Part shown: one piece after another, positions 26,252 to 34,367 of the stretch
Layout of the letters: each line of letters starts with the position of its first letter
Numbering within the stretch: position 1 is the first letter of the stretch
Origin: Sphingobacteriaceae bacterium
GTDB lineage: Bacteria > Bacteroidota > Bacteroidia > Sphingobacteriales > Sphingobacteriaceae
Length of the DNA: 64,000 bases
Direction of reading: 5' to 3'
Assembly: GCA_014380615.1 (NCBI GenBank)
Contig: JACMJM010000019.1
Span: 124,001 to 188,000, forward strand
The notes under the pieces: generated by a model
What the model was told of the DNA's origin: nothing
Databases searched by the model: none
Seen by the model: the letters and a program-made list of their open reading frames with translations, nothing else
Program-made: the position numbers and the translations under genes

Positions 26252-27501
26252 TGATTTTAGCTGAAATAATTACCATTGGCGATGAGATCCTTATCGGCCA
26301 GATTATTGATTCAAACTCTGCCTGGATCGCGCAGAGATTAAACGAGTGCGGAATACGGATAAAACAAATTACATCCGTTTCCGATGATAAATCGCATATA
26401 CTCGAGGCCTTGAATGCGGCGGCGCAACGTGCCCAACTCATTATCATTACCGGTGGTTTAGGCCCCACAAAAGATGATATCACTAAGACTACGCTCGCCG
26501 AATATTTCAATGTCGGTTTTAAACGAGATGAGGCAACCTTACAAACAGTGGCTAAAATATTCGAACGATATAACCGGCCCTTACTCGACATCAATATCAG
26601 ACAGGCGGATGTTCCTGAAAACTGCACCGTATTATTAAATAAAAATGGTACCGCACCCGGTATGTGGTTCGAGCATCAAAACAGAACCTATGTTTCGATG
26701 CCTGGTGTGCCGTTCGAAATGATGTATCTGGTCGAGGAAGAGGTTATTCCGAAAATTAAGCAGCATTTTCAACTTGATTCAATAGTACATCATACTATTC
26801 TAACCGCCGGGATAGGTGAGTCTTTCCTGGCAGAGCAAATATCAGAAATTGAAACCTCTTTACCGGCGCATATAAAACTGGCGTATTTGCCTAAATTGGG
26901 CCAGGTAAGGCTAAGATTAAGTGCTTATGGAGGGAACGAAGAAGAATTAAAAACGGAGATCAGCCTATATGTGGAAAAAATTGTAGCGGCAGTCCCCGAG
27001 TATGTAGTAGCCACAGAAGATAAACCCTTTGAGCAAGCGATACTTGATTTTATGGAGCAACGGCGACTAACTGTTTCGACAGCCGAAAGCTGTACAGGAG
27101 GCTACCTTTCGCATCTTTTAACCCAACATGCAGGCTCAAGTGCGGTTTTTTTAGGCGGGGGCGTAACATATTCCAACAATTTAAAAACTCAAATCCTTGG
27201 GGTATTGCCTGATACCCTACAAAATCACGGAGCAGTAAGTGAGCAAACGGTAAGAGAAATGGCACAAGGTGCTTTAACTAATTTTGGGTCTGATTATTCT
27301 ATCGCAATAAGCGGTATCGCGGGCCCGGGCGGTGGAACAGACGATAAACCCGTTGGTACCGTGTGGGTTGCGGTGGCAGGGAAGAATCGGGTTATTACCA
27401 AAAAGTTTCTGTTCGGTAACCGCCGCAAACAAAATATAGAACGAGCCGCTATCAATGCTTTAATATTACTTTTCCACATACTTAAGGAAGATCATTGTTA
27501 A
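26251..27501 (+). CDS. cinA: CinA family nicotinamide-nucleotide amidohydrolase / pyrophosphatase
   Basis: A 416-residue two-domain protein. Residues 1-170 form the MoaB/MogA-like COG1058 domain (EIITIGDEILIGQI at the start, IITGGLGPTKDD near 66-77) that hydrolyses ADP-ribose-type pyrophosphates. The C-terminal 160 residues are the PncC deamidase (LTVSTAESCTGGYLS, AISGIAGPGGGTDDKPVGTV). Together they recycle NAD breakdown products; the competence name is historical. It overlaps lptD by one base. Confidence 0.93.
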   Translation: MILAEIITIGDEILIGQIIDSNSAWIAQRLNECGIRIKQITSVSDDKSHILEALNAAAQRAQLIIITGGLGPTKDDITKTTLAEYFNVGFKRDEATLQTVAKIFERYNRPLLDINIRQADVPENCTVLLNKNGTAPGMWFEHQNRTYVSMPGVPFEMMYLVEEEVIPKIKQHFQLDSIVHHTILTAGIGESFLAEQISEIETSLPAHIKLAYLPKLGQVRLRLSAYGGNEEELKTEISLYVEKIVAAVPEYVVATEDKPFEQAILDFMEQRRLTVSTAESCTGGYLSHLLTQHAGSSAVFLGGGVTYSNNLKTQILGVLPDTLQNHGAVSEQTVREMAQGALTNFGSDYSIAISGIAGPGGGTDDKPVGTVWVAVAGKNRVITKKFLFGNRRKQNIERAAINALILLFHILKEDHC

Positions 27502-27523
27502 CTGCCAAAAAGGTTTATTTTTG
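27495..27523 (+). promoter_or_regulatory. Promoter for the E2 gene, overlapping the cinA stop
   Basis: TTG at 27495-27497, 18 nt spacer, TATTTTTG at 27516-27523, then 19 nt to the ATG at 27543. The -33 part lies within the last cinA codons. Confidence 0.5.
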
Positions 27524-27542
27524 CTGTTGCTTGTTATAAAAT

Positions 27543-28877
27543 ATGCCTCAATTTGAATTGATCCTTCCTAAAATGGGCGAAAGCGTTGCCGAAGCCACCA
27601 TCATAAAATGGTTGAAGCAACCCGGTGAACAGATAAAGGAAGATGAAGCAATTGTAGAAATTGCCACTGATAAAGTAGATTCTGATGTTCCTTCACCCGT
27701 ATCGGGGAAAATTATTAAGTTTCTGTTTAATGAAAATGAAGTGGCGCAGATTGGCGATGTGGTTTGTTTAATTGAGACTGCCGATGAGCTTACATCAGAA
27801 AAGGCTGATGAATCACATTCCGCCACACATCAAGCTAATCCCCAAACTCCCGAAGAAATAAAGCCGGAAGAAATTCCAGGTATTAATTATTTCCAGCCGC
27901 TTATGTCTGACCTTATTTTAAGCGAATCAGGCAGCCCCCGGTTTTATTCACCACTAGTAAAAAGTATTGCTGTCGGAGAGGGTATTTCTACGCAGGAACT
28001 TGATAGCATTCTCGGCACCGGTGCTGAAGGAAGGGTTACCAAGCAGGATCTTTTAGACTTTATTTCCGCAAGGGCGGGAAATTTAAAGGCTGAACCTGTT
28101 GCTACCTCTCCGCAAAACACGCCATCAGAACCGGCATTTGCCGCCAAACAAACCTTTGCCCCATCAGGCAGCGACGAGATCATTGAAATGGACAGGATGC
28201 GAAAGCTTATCGCCGAGCATATGCTCATGAGCGTTCAAACCGCACCCCATGTAACCTCTTTTGTTGAATCAGACGTTACCAACATCGTGAAGTGGCGTGA
28301 AAAAAATAAGGGATCGGCCGAAACGAAAATAGGGGAGAAAATTACTTATACGCCTATATTTATTCAGGCGGTTGCAAAAGCGATAAGAGATTTTCCGATG
28401 ATAAACATCTCTCTTAACGGCACTCAAATTATTAAAAAAGCCGATATTAACATTGGTTTGGCTGCGGCTTTACCTAATGGTAATTTAATTGTGCCGGTAA
28501 TTAAAAAGGCGGATCAGCTAAATCTGATAGGTTTAACTAAGGCTGTAAATGATTTAGCCAACCGCTCCAAAAACAATCAACTCTTACCCGACGAAGTTAA
28601 GGAGGGTACTTTTACTATTACCAACATAGGTTCTTTCGGTAATATCATGGGTACACCCATCATCAATCAACCACAGGTCGCGATTTTAGCGATTGGCGCA
28701 ATTCAGAAGAAACCTGCTGTTATCGAAACGGAGTATGGCGATATGGTGGGCATACGTCATAAAATGTACCTGTCTTTATCATACGATCATCGAATTGTCG
28801 ACGGAGCATTAGGTGGTAAATTCCTGAAAAGGATTAGTGACTATCTTGAGGCTTGGGATATGAATTATGAAATCTAG
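27543..28877 (+). CDS. Dihydrolipoamide acyltransferase E2 (2-oxo acid dehydrogenase)
   Basis: A 444-residue E2 core protein. Domains in order: lipoyl domain (residues 3-77) with lipoyl-lysine K44 in IATDKVDSD, a proline/alanine-rich linker, the E1/E3-binding domain (about 137-175: FYSPLVKSIAVGEG...GRVTKQDLLDF), and the catalytic domain (about 205-444) with LSYDHRIVDGALGG (His416). The lipoyl signature and position away from an aceE/aceF pair suggest a branched-chain or broad 2-oxoacid complex, but pyruvate cannot be excluded. No E1 or E3 gene is in the window. Confidence 0.88.
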   Translation: MPQFELILPKMGESVAEATIIKWLKQPGEQIKEDEAIVEIATDKVDSDVPSPVSGKIIKFLFNENEVAQIGDVVCLIETADELTSEKADESHSATHQANPQTPEEIKPEEIPGINYFQPLMSDLILSESGSPRFYSPLVKSIAVGEGISTQELDSILGTGAEGRVTKQDLLDFISARAGNLKAEPVATSPQNTPSEPAFAAKQTFAPSGSDEIIEMDRMRKLIAEHMLMSVQTAPHVTSFVESDVTNIVKWREKNKGSAETKIGEKITYTPIFIQAVAKAIRDFPMINISLNGTQIIKKADINIGLAAALPNGNLIVPVIKKADQLNLIGLTKAVNDLANRSKNNQLLPDEVKEGTFTITNIGSFGNIMGTPIINQPQVAILAIGAIQKKPAVIETEYGDMVGIRHKMYLSLSYDHRIVDGALGGKFLKRISDYLEAWDMNYEI

Positions 28878-28951
28878 GTTTTAAAAGAAGGCAGCTTAAA
28901 TTCCCCCATTCTGGCTTTCCCAAATTAATATTCTTTAATCAGGCCGTTTTA

Positions 28952-29995
28952 TCAAAGGTTCGTTTGTGCTTCGGATGCAGAGCTTTTTAAGAACTTTATA
29001 ATCTCATACGTCAAAATCCCTGTTTCAATTAAAAAGCCATCGTGGCCGTAAAAGGAATCTATTTCCAGATACGACGCCCCGGGAATCTTTTCCGCAAGAA
29101 AATGCTGTTCTGAGGGTGGAAATAATAAATCCGAACTTATGCCGATTACCAGAGTTTTCGCTTCCACCAGCTTCAGGGCCTCGATAATTGAAGCTCTGTT
29201 TCTGCCCACGTTGTGGCTATCCATGGCTTTACTAAGGTACCAGTAACTATAAGCGTTAAAGCGTTTAACTAATTTATCGCCCTGGTAGTTCTGGTATGAT
29301 GCCGCTTTAAAAGCATCCGATTTTTCATTTCCCTCTTCTTGTTGTGAGTTGGCGTAGGTTTCATAATTCCGGTAGGAGAGAAGAGCGATGCTTCTCGCGG
29401 CTTTCAAGCCATTTGATCCGCCCTCCGGGGTATTATCAAAAAAAGTCGGATCACTCGAAAGAGCCAAACGCTGGCTTTCATTGAAGGCAACTCCCCATGG
29501 AGAGTGAACCGCATTGGTTGCGATAAGTATTAATCTCTTTATTCTCGAGGGCTCATCAATAGCCCACTCTACAGCCTGCTGGCCACCTAAAGACCCACCT
29601 ATGAGTAAGCCTATTTCGGCAAGATTTAAGTGATTGGCTAATATACGATGCACCTGCGCCATATCCTTAACCGTGAATTGAGGAAAGGATAAATAATAGG
29701 CCTCGTTAGTTTCAGGGTTAATACTCAGCGGACAAGTAGTTCCATAATGAGAGCCCAGGATATTGGCGCAAACGATGTAATAATCTCTCGGATTAAAGAG
29801 GTCGTCTTCGCCAAATAAACCTTGCCACCAGTCAAAAACATCCGAGTTTCCGGTTAATGCGTGGCAAACCCAAATTACATTATCCTTTTTCTCGTTAAGA
29901 GTTCCAAAGGTTTGAAAGGCAATTTCAAGTCCGGATATTTCTGCTCCGTTCTCAAATTTAAATGAATCTGTATAGGTGAATTTCTGTATGCTCAT
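28952..29995 (-). CDS. metX: Homoserine O-acetyltransferase
   Basis: A 347-residue alpha/beta-hydrolase that acetylates homoserine with acetyl-CoA, the first committed step of methionine synthesis. The nucleophile elbow is LIGGSLGGQQAVEWA, the acidic/His residues lie in ISSDLLFPP and FYGHDGFLIE, and AYWVCHALTGNSDV-like sequence (VIWVCHALTGNSD) near residue 41 is typical of MetX. It is preceded by a 340-nt leader that holds a SAM riboswitch, so methionine/SAM feedback is expected. The trans-sulfuration enzyme gene lies upstream on the same strand. Confidence 0.93.
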   Translation of the reverse strand: MSIQKFTYTDSFKFENGAEISGLEIAFQTFGTLNEKKDNVIWVCHALTGNSDVFDWWQGLFGEDDLFNPRDYYIVCANILGSHYGTTCPLSINPETNEAYYLSFPQFTVKDMAQVHRILANHLNLAEIGLLIGGSLGGQQAVEWAIDEPSRIKRLILIATNAVHSPWGVAFNESQRLALSSDPTFFDNTPEGGSNGLKAARSIALLSYRNYETYANSQQEEGNEKSDAFKAASYQNYQGDKLVKRFNAYSYWYLSKAMDSHNVGRNRASIIEALKLVEAKTLVIGISSDLLFPPSEQHFLAEKIPGASYLEIDSFYGHDGFLIETGILTYEIIKFLKSSASEAQTNL

Positions 29996-30040
29996 GTGTT
30001 GTTTTAATGTAGAAGTCTTTAAACTTCTGCACCATCAATA

Positions 30041-30098
30041 ATTTTTTTTGTGTGTTGGTTTAGCAGTCATTTTTAGCTAAAGGGCGTACACAAAAAAT
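30041..30098 (-). promoter_or_regulatory. Possible expression platform of the metX leader
   Basis: Between the aptamer and metX, the minus strand can fold a long stem: ATTTTTTGTGT (30098-30088) with ACACAAAAAAAAT (30053-30041), enclosing TTTAGC (30081-30076) with GCTAAA (30064-30059). A smaller AGAAGT...ACTTCT hairpin follows at about 30011-30026. None ends in a classical terminator T-run, so how SAM binding is transmitted is not clear. Confidence 0.35.
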
Positions 30099-30158
30099 CA
30101 CATCAGAATTCGTCGGATTTAGGGGAAAGGGCAAAGCCTTTGTTTTTTCTTCGATCAT

Positions 30159-30289
30159 GGTTTTACATAATTTATATTTTCCCGGGTTTTCCGGGAACAG
30201 GATTTGGCACCTTTTCCGATACTGTACCGGTTAGGTTGTCAGCGGGTCCTGGAGCCTGTTCTCTCACCGCTTCTTTATAAATCAAAACC
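30159..30289 (-). ncRNA. S-box SAM riboswitch (SAM-I clan) in the metX leader
   Basis: On the minus strand the conserved cores GGCTCCAGGACCCGCTGACAACCT (read as GGCTC...ACCCGCTGACAACCT) and AAGGTGCCAAATCCTG, hallmark of S-box aptamers, are present in order. All helices can be drawn: P1 GGTTTT/AAAACC plus TTTATA/TATAAA (30289-30276 with 30176-30159), P2 AGCGG/CCGCT, P3 ACCT/AGGT around CCG/CGG, P4 TTCCCGG/CCGGGAA, and a cross-pairing GAACAGG/CCTGTTC that fits the P2-loop pseudoknot. It should bind S-adenosylmethionine and lower metX expression. The exact subclass (SAM-I or SAM-I/IV) is undecided. Confidence 0.85.
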
Positions 30290-30309
30290 TTTTAAGGGGT
30301 ATTGACAGA

Positions 30310-30324
30310 TTGGTAAATTACCAA
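30310..30324. promoter_or_regulatory. 15-bp perfect palindrome at the predicted metX leader start
   Basis: TTGGTAA-A-TTACCAA, arms 30310-30316 and 30318-30324, begins about 8 nt after the -7 box on the minus strand. It could be an operator half-overlapping the transcription start or a 5' RNA stem. No regulator gene is adjacent. Confidence 0.45.
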
Positions 30325-30331
30325 ATTGCGT

Positions 30332-30363
30332 CAAATATACACCCAAAAGCACTATTTGCCAAA
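30332..30363 (-). promoter_or_regulatory. Full promoter (-33/-7) of the metX leader
   Basis: On the minus strand: TTTG at 30363-30360, 20 nt spacer, TATATTTG at 30339-30332. It lies between the trans-sulfuration gene stop (30376) and the riboswitch, so metX has its own promoter and only metX carries the aptamer. Confidence 0.7.
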
Positions 30364-30375
30364 AATATCGGGAGA

Positions 30376-31491
30376 TTATTTTAAGGCTTGTTCTAAATCA
30401 GCTATTAAATCATCAATATACTCTAATCCTACAGACACCCTGAGAAGATTTTTAGGAGTCTTTGTATCCGGCCCCTCTACGGAGGCACGGTGTTCTATCA
30501 AACTTTCTACACCACCCAGGCTCGTTGCCCTGATAAACAGCTTTAAGTTATTCGACACCTCTCTGGTTTCGTCCGAGCTTCCTTTAAAAGTAAAGGACAA
30601 CATCCCTCCAAAATCACTCATTTGCGTTTTTGCAACCTCATGCAGAGGATGTTCGGATAAACCAGGGTAAAACACCTGCTCAACTCTGGGATGAGATTGA
30701 AGGTAAGAGGCTATTTTTTTTGCGTTTGCCGCATGTCCGCGCATTCGGTACGGCAAGGTTTTAATTCCGCGTACCGCCATATAACAATCAAAAGGCGAGG
30801 GTACGGCACCCGAAAGTACTTGTACGTTTCTAATACGCTCCCAAAATTCATTATTGTCTTTGGTAATCAGTGTTCCGCCTAAAACATCGCTGTGGCCGCC
30901 CAGGTATTTTGTGGTGGCGTGCATAACTATATCGGCACCTAAATCAAGAGGCTGCTGAAAAACCGGTGTCGCGAACGTATTGTCGCAGCAAACCAGAATG
31001 CCTTTTTCATGCGCTATTTTACATATAGCACTAATATCAGTGATTTTCAACAATGGATTTGAAGGAGTTTCGATCCAGATAAGCCTTGTATTTGGCTTAA
31101 TAGCCGAAGCAACAGCGTCCAAATCGGATAAATCTAAATAGTCGACCGTTAGAATGCCATTAAAAACAGTGTTAATTAAATAGCGAAGTCCATGATACAT
31201 ATCATCGGGTGCGATAATATGGCTGCCCGGTTTAAGCGACTGCAGCACCGCAGATCCCGCGGCATTTCCAGATGAGAAGGCACATGCGTCTACTCCGCTT
31301 TCAAGGCGTGCGAGAACATTTTCGAGTGACCTTCTGTTAGGATTTCCCGCCCTGGTATAATTAAAACCTCCCGGATATTCACCGTCTTCACCACGTTCAA
31401 AAGTAGTAGAAAGTGTTAATGGCTGTACAACCGCACGGTTAGACGGGTCAATATGATTTCCTGCGTGTATGGCGATAGTTTCCAGTTTCAT
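30376..31491 (-). CDS. Trans-sulfuration PLP enzyme (cystathionine gamma-synthase/lyase)
   Basis: A 371-residue Cys/Met metabolism PLP enzyme. It has the PLP-phosphate site SSGNAAGSAVL (about residues 75-85), LIWIETPSNPLLKITD, CCDNTFATPV, and the Schiff-base lysine in HATTKYLGGHSDVLGG. The nearby metX favours a role as cystathionine gamma-synthase or gamma-lyase in methionine/cysteine interconversion; O-acetylhomoserine sulfhydrylase is normally longer (about 430). Sequence alone does not separate synthase from lyase. Same strand as metX, but the riboswitch and a promoter lie between them. Confidence 0.87.
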   Translation of the reverse strand: MKLETIAIHAGNHIDPSNRAVVQPLTLSTTFERGEDGEYPGGFNYTRAGNPNRRSLENVLARLESGVDACAFSSGNAAGSAVLQSLKPGSHIIAPDDMYHGLRYLINTVFNGILTVDYLDLSDLDAVASAIKPNTRLIWIETPSNPLLKITDISAICKIAHEKGILVCCDNTFATPVFQQPLDLGADIVMHATTKYLGGHSDVLGGTLITKDNNEFWERIRNVQVLSGAVPSPFDCYMAVRGIKTLPYRMRGHAANAKKIASYLQSHPRVEQVFYPGLSEHPLHEVAKTQMSDFGGMLSFTFKGSSDETREVSNNLKLFIRATSLGGVESLIEHRASVEGPDTKTPKNLLRVSVGLEYIDDLIADLEQALK

Positions 31492-31600
31492 AATTAACTC
31501 TTTGAGGCAAATATTGAATTTTCTATTTAAATGAACGAAGTAAAAATCGAATTAAAACTATTGTTACAACAATATGATAGTACATTTTACGGCATTATCG

Positions 31601-31608
31601 TATTTTTG
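31601..31608 (+). promoter_or_regulatory. -7 promoter box for mqnE
   Basis: TATTTTTG matches TAnnTTTG and ends 5 nt before the ATG at 31614. A leaderless mqnE-phosphatase-mqnA transcript is predicted. No clear -33 element. Confidence 0.5.
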
Positions 31609-31613
31609 CTATA

Positions 31614-32807
31614 ATGGATTCCGAACACAAACTCCACACACTTTTATCCGATGGCAACCTTGATCCTCAACTCCGGGAAATCGCCGTTAAAGTATCAAAA
31701 AATGAGCGTATTACTGTTGATGAAGGCGTTGTTTTATACGAAAAAGGCGAATTAGGATACCTTGGAGTTTTAGCGAATTATGTAAGAGAGAAAAAGCACG
31801 GTGATAAAACCTATTTCAACCGAAACTTTCATATAGAACCTACAAATCTTTGCGTTTACGATTGCAAATTCTGTTCGTACTCCCGCTTAATAAAGCAAAA
31901 GGCTGAAGGATGGGAGTTTACCATGGATGAAATGCTCGACATGGTTAAAAAGTATGACGGGCAACCCGTTACCGAAGTTCATATCGTGGGCGGTGTTTTG
32001 CCTCAGTACGATCTGGCTTTTTATTCCGAATTATTCACTAAAATACATCTTCACCGGCCCGAACTGCATGTTAAGGCCTTAACCCCAGTAGAATATCATT
32101 ATATTTTCAAGAAAGCAAAAATTGACTATGCCACGGGCATGAGGTTAATGAAAGAAGCCGGATTGGACTCTATTCCGGGAGGCGGAGCGGAAATTTTCCA
32201 CCCCGAAATACGCGAACAAATTGCTAAAGATAAATGCACCGGAGAACAATGGCTGCAAATTCATGAAGAATGGCATAAGTTAGGCCAACGTTCAAACGCA
32301 ACTATGTTATACGGCCACATTGAGGCGTTTTGGCATAGGGTAGATCATTTGGAACAACTCCGGCAGTCTCAAGATAGAACCGGTGGCTTTCAAACCTTTA
32401 TCCCGTTGAAATTCAGAAACCAAGACAATCAAATGTCGCACGTGCCTGAGGTTTCCGTAATAGAAGACCTGAGGAATTATGCGATTTCGAGGATCTACCT
32501 CGATAATTTTGATCATATCAAAGCCTACTGGGCAATGATTAGTAGAGAAACGGCACAGCTTTCGCTTAATTTTGGTGTGGATGATATCGATGGAACGCTG
32601 GATGACACAACCAAAATTTATTCAATGGCGGGTGCCGAAGAGCAAAATCCGGCCATGAACACTAAAGAACTCGTTGAACTTATTAAAAATGTAGGCCGCC
32701 ATCCCATCGAGCGCGATACTCTTTATAATGTTATAAAAGACTATAAAGATGTTCAATTCGAAGAAGAAGTAAAACCGCAGTTCTATAAATTACCCGTAAT
32801 TAATTAA
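31614..32807 (+). CDS. mqnE: Aminofutalosine synthase (radical SAM)
   Basis: A 397-residue radical SAM enzyme of the futalosine menaquinone pathway. It adds the 5'-deoxyadenosyl group to the chorismate-derived enol ether to make aminofutalosine. The [4Fe-4S] motif CVYDCKFCSY (about residues 80-89) follows HIEPTNL. Other family blocks include EVHIVGGVLP and GLDSIPGGGAEIF. It heads a tight operon with a phosphoglycerate-mutase-like phosphatase and mqnA. The pathway replaces the classical menFDHCEB route. Confidence 0.92.
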   Translation: MDSEHKLHTLLSDGNLDPQLREIAVKVSKNERITVDEGVVLYEKGELGYLGVLANYVREKKHGDKTYFNRNFHIEPTNLCVYDCKFCSYSRLIKQKAEGWEFTMDEMLDMVKKYDGQPVTEVHIVGGVLPQYDLAFYSELFTKIHLHRPELHVKALTPVEYHYIFKKAKIDYATGMRLMKEAGLDSIPGGGAEIFHPEIREQIAKDKCTGEQWLQIHEEWHKLGQRSNATMLYGHIEAFWHRVDHLEQLRQSQDRTGGFQTFIPLKFRNQDNQMSHVPEVSVIEDLRNYAISRIYLDNFDHIKAYWAMISRETAQLSLNFGVDDIDGTLDDTTKIYSMAGAEEQNPAMNTKELVELIKNVGRHPIERDTLYNVIKDYKDVQFEEEVKPQFYKLPVIN

Positions 32808-32811
32808 AACT

Positions 32812-33435
32812 TTGCAGAAAACAATTTACCTGATTCGCCACGGTGAAACAGATTTGAATAGAAGGGGAGTGGTACAAGGGAGAGGGATGGATACTGATTT
32901 AAATGAGCTTGGCTGGAAACAGTCTGATGCCTTTTACCAGACATACAAACACATTCCCTTTGATAAAATTTACACCTCAACATTAAAACGAACCCATCAA
33001 ACTGTAAAACAATTTATCGACGCCGGAATTCCCTGGACACAGTATGCCGGCCTTGATGAACTGGCATGGGGTATTTATGAAGGCAAAGAAAGTACGGAAG
33101 AAATGCGTCTGGCTTTCGAACAAATGATGGCTGGCTGGACGAAAGGCGACTTGCATTTAAAATTCGAGGAAGGGGAGAGCCCACTGGAAGTTAAAGAACG
33201 CCAACTGGAAGTGCTGGAAATACTTATAGCAGAAAACGAGGCAAAGAACATACTAATTTGTATGCACGGCCGTGCCATGCGGCTTTTTCTGTGTTTGCTA
33301 ACTAACCGGTCGATAAGTGAAATGGATGAATTTCCTCATCAAAATACAACTTTATATAAACTAACCTATGACGGGGTAAAGTTCGAGATTGTCGACTTTC
33401 ACAATACCGATCATTTAAAATATTTCTGTGAGTAA
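32812..33435 (+). CDS. Histidine phosphatase family protein
   Basis: A 207-residue phosphoglycerate-mutase-like phosphatase. The phosphohistidine motif YLIRHGETDLNRRGVVQGRG is at residues 6-25 (core LIRHGET), the second-half arginine in STLKRTHQT, and the second catalytic histidine in ICMHGRAMR. The start is TTG 32812, 4 bp after the mqnE stop, and its end overlaps mqnA by 8 bp, so it is translated as part of this operon. It could act on a futalosine-pathway intermediate, but nothing in the sequence proves that. Confidence 0.85.
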   Translation: MQKTIYLIRHGETDLNRRGVVQGRGMDTDLNELGWKQSDAFYQTYKHIPFDKIYTSTLKRTHQTVKQFIDAGIPWTQYAGLDELAWGIYEGKESTEEMRLAFEQMMAGWTKGDLHLKFEEGESPLEVKERQLEVLEILIAENEAKNILICMHGRAMRLFLCLLTNRSISEMDEFPHQNTTLYKLTYDGVKFEIVDFHNTDHLKYFCE

Positions 33436-34147
33436 GATCAGAATATCTGCGGTATCGTATACTAATTCTAAACCCTTTGTTTATGGACTTGAGCACTCAG
33501 AAATATTAAATGAGATTGAACTGAGCCTTGACAATCCTTCAGATTGCGCACAAAAACTAATTGATAATCAAGTAGATATTGGATTGATTCCTGTTGCTGC
33601 GCTGCCAAGTATAAAGGACTATGAAATTGTTTCTGATTATTGTATAGGCGCTGATGGAGCAGTCAATTCGGTATTTATTTTCAGTACCAAACCCATAGAT
33701 CAGATCCAAACCTTAAAATTGGATTCGCAGTCAAGAACGTCTAACGCGTTGGCAAGAATCCTTCTAAAAGAGTTTTGGAAAGTTGAAATTGAATTTACAA
33801 TCGACACGGCGGATGCTTATGTTGAGATTGGAGATCGCACATTTGGAAAAATAAAATCTGCCCAGTATGTATATGATTTAGCCGAGGAATGGAAAAATTT
33901 CACAGGTTTGCCATTTACATTTGCAGTATGGGCTTCAAACAAAAAGATCGATCAGGTATTTCTAACAAGTTTTAACAAAGCCTTGAAAATGGGTTTAGAT
34001 AATCGTGATAAAGTAATTGCACAGTTGCCTCCAGACTCGGATATTAATTTGCATGATTATTTATTGAATAAGATTGATTATAATTTCGACGAGAACAAGC
34101 GCAAAGCACTTCAACTTTTCCTTACATATTTAAGAGATCTGATATAG
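33428..34147 (+). CDS. mqnA: Chorismate dehydratase (menaquinone synthesis)
   Basis: A 239-residue periplasmic-binding-protein-fold enzyme that dehydrates chorismate to the 3-enolpyruvylbenzoate feeding MqnE. It shows the family start RISAVSYTNSKPFVYGLE, QKLIDNQVDIGLIPVAALPS (core VDIGLIPVAAL) near residues 49-59, and the mid-domain SRTSNALARILL. It starts with GTG 33428, overlapping the phosphatase stop region by 8 bp. mqnB, mqnC and mqnD are not in the window. Confidence 0.9.
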   Translation: MSKIRISAVSYTNSKPFVYGLEHSEILNEIELSLDNPSDCAQKLIDNQVDIGLIPVAALPSIKDYEIVSDYCIGADGAVNSVFIFSTKPIDQIQTLKLDSQSRTSNALARILLKEFWKVEIEFTIDTADAYVEIGDRTFGKIKSAQYVYDLAEEWKNFTGLPFTFAVWASNKKIDQVFLTSFNKALKMGLDNRDKVIAQLPPDSDINLHDYLLNKIDYNFDENKRKALQLFLTYLRDLI

Positions 34148-34367
34148 TTAGAAATGACGTTTAGCCGGAACTATTCTGCAGCAATAACTTGATTTGAAAT
34201 ATCTACAATCCTGAGAATACTTTGTGCTGGCCAGGGGAGAACTGCCGGATATCCAAATTGGAATCATCTATAACATCATTATTAATTATTCGAATTTGAC
34301 AAAAGTTAAATTTGTTCTACTTTTAAAACTGTAAGGATGCAATGTTCTTACATTAATTAGTATCAAA

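Noticed and set aside
30126-30148. AAAGGGC-AAA-GCCTTT followed by a T-run, terminator-like on the + strand
   Set aside because: No + strand gene ends near it (the nearest stops at 28877), and on the minus strand, where the metX leader is made, the T-run is absent.
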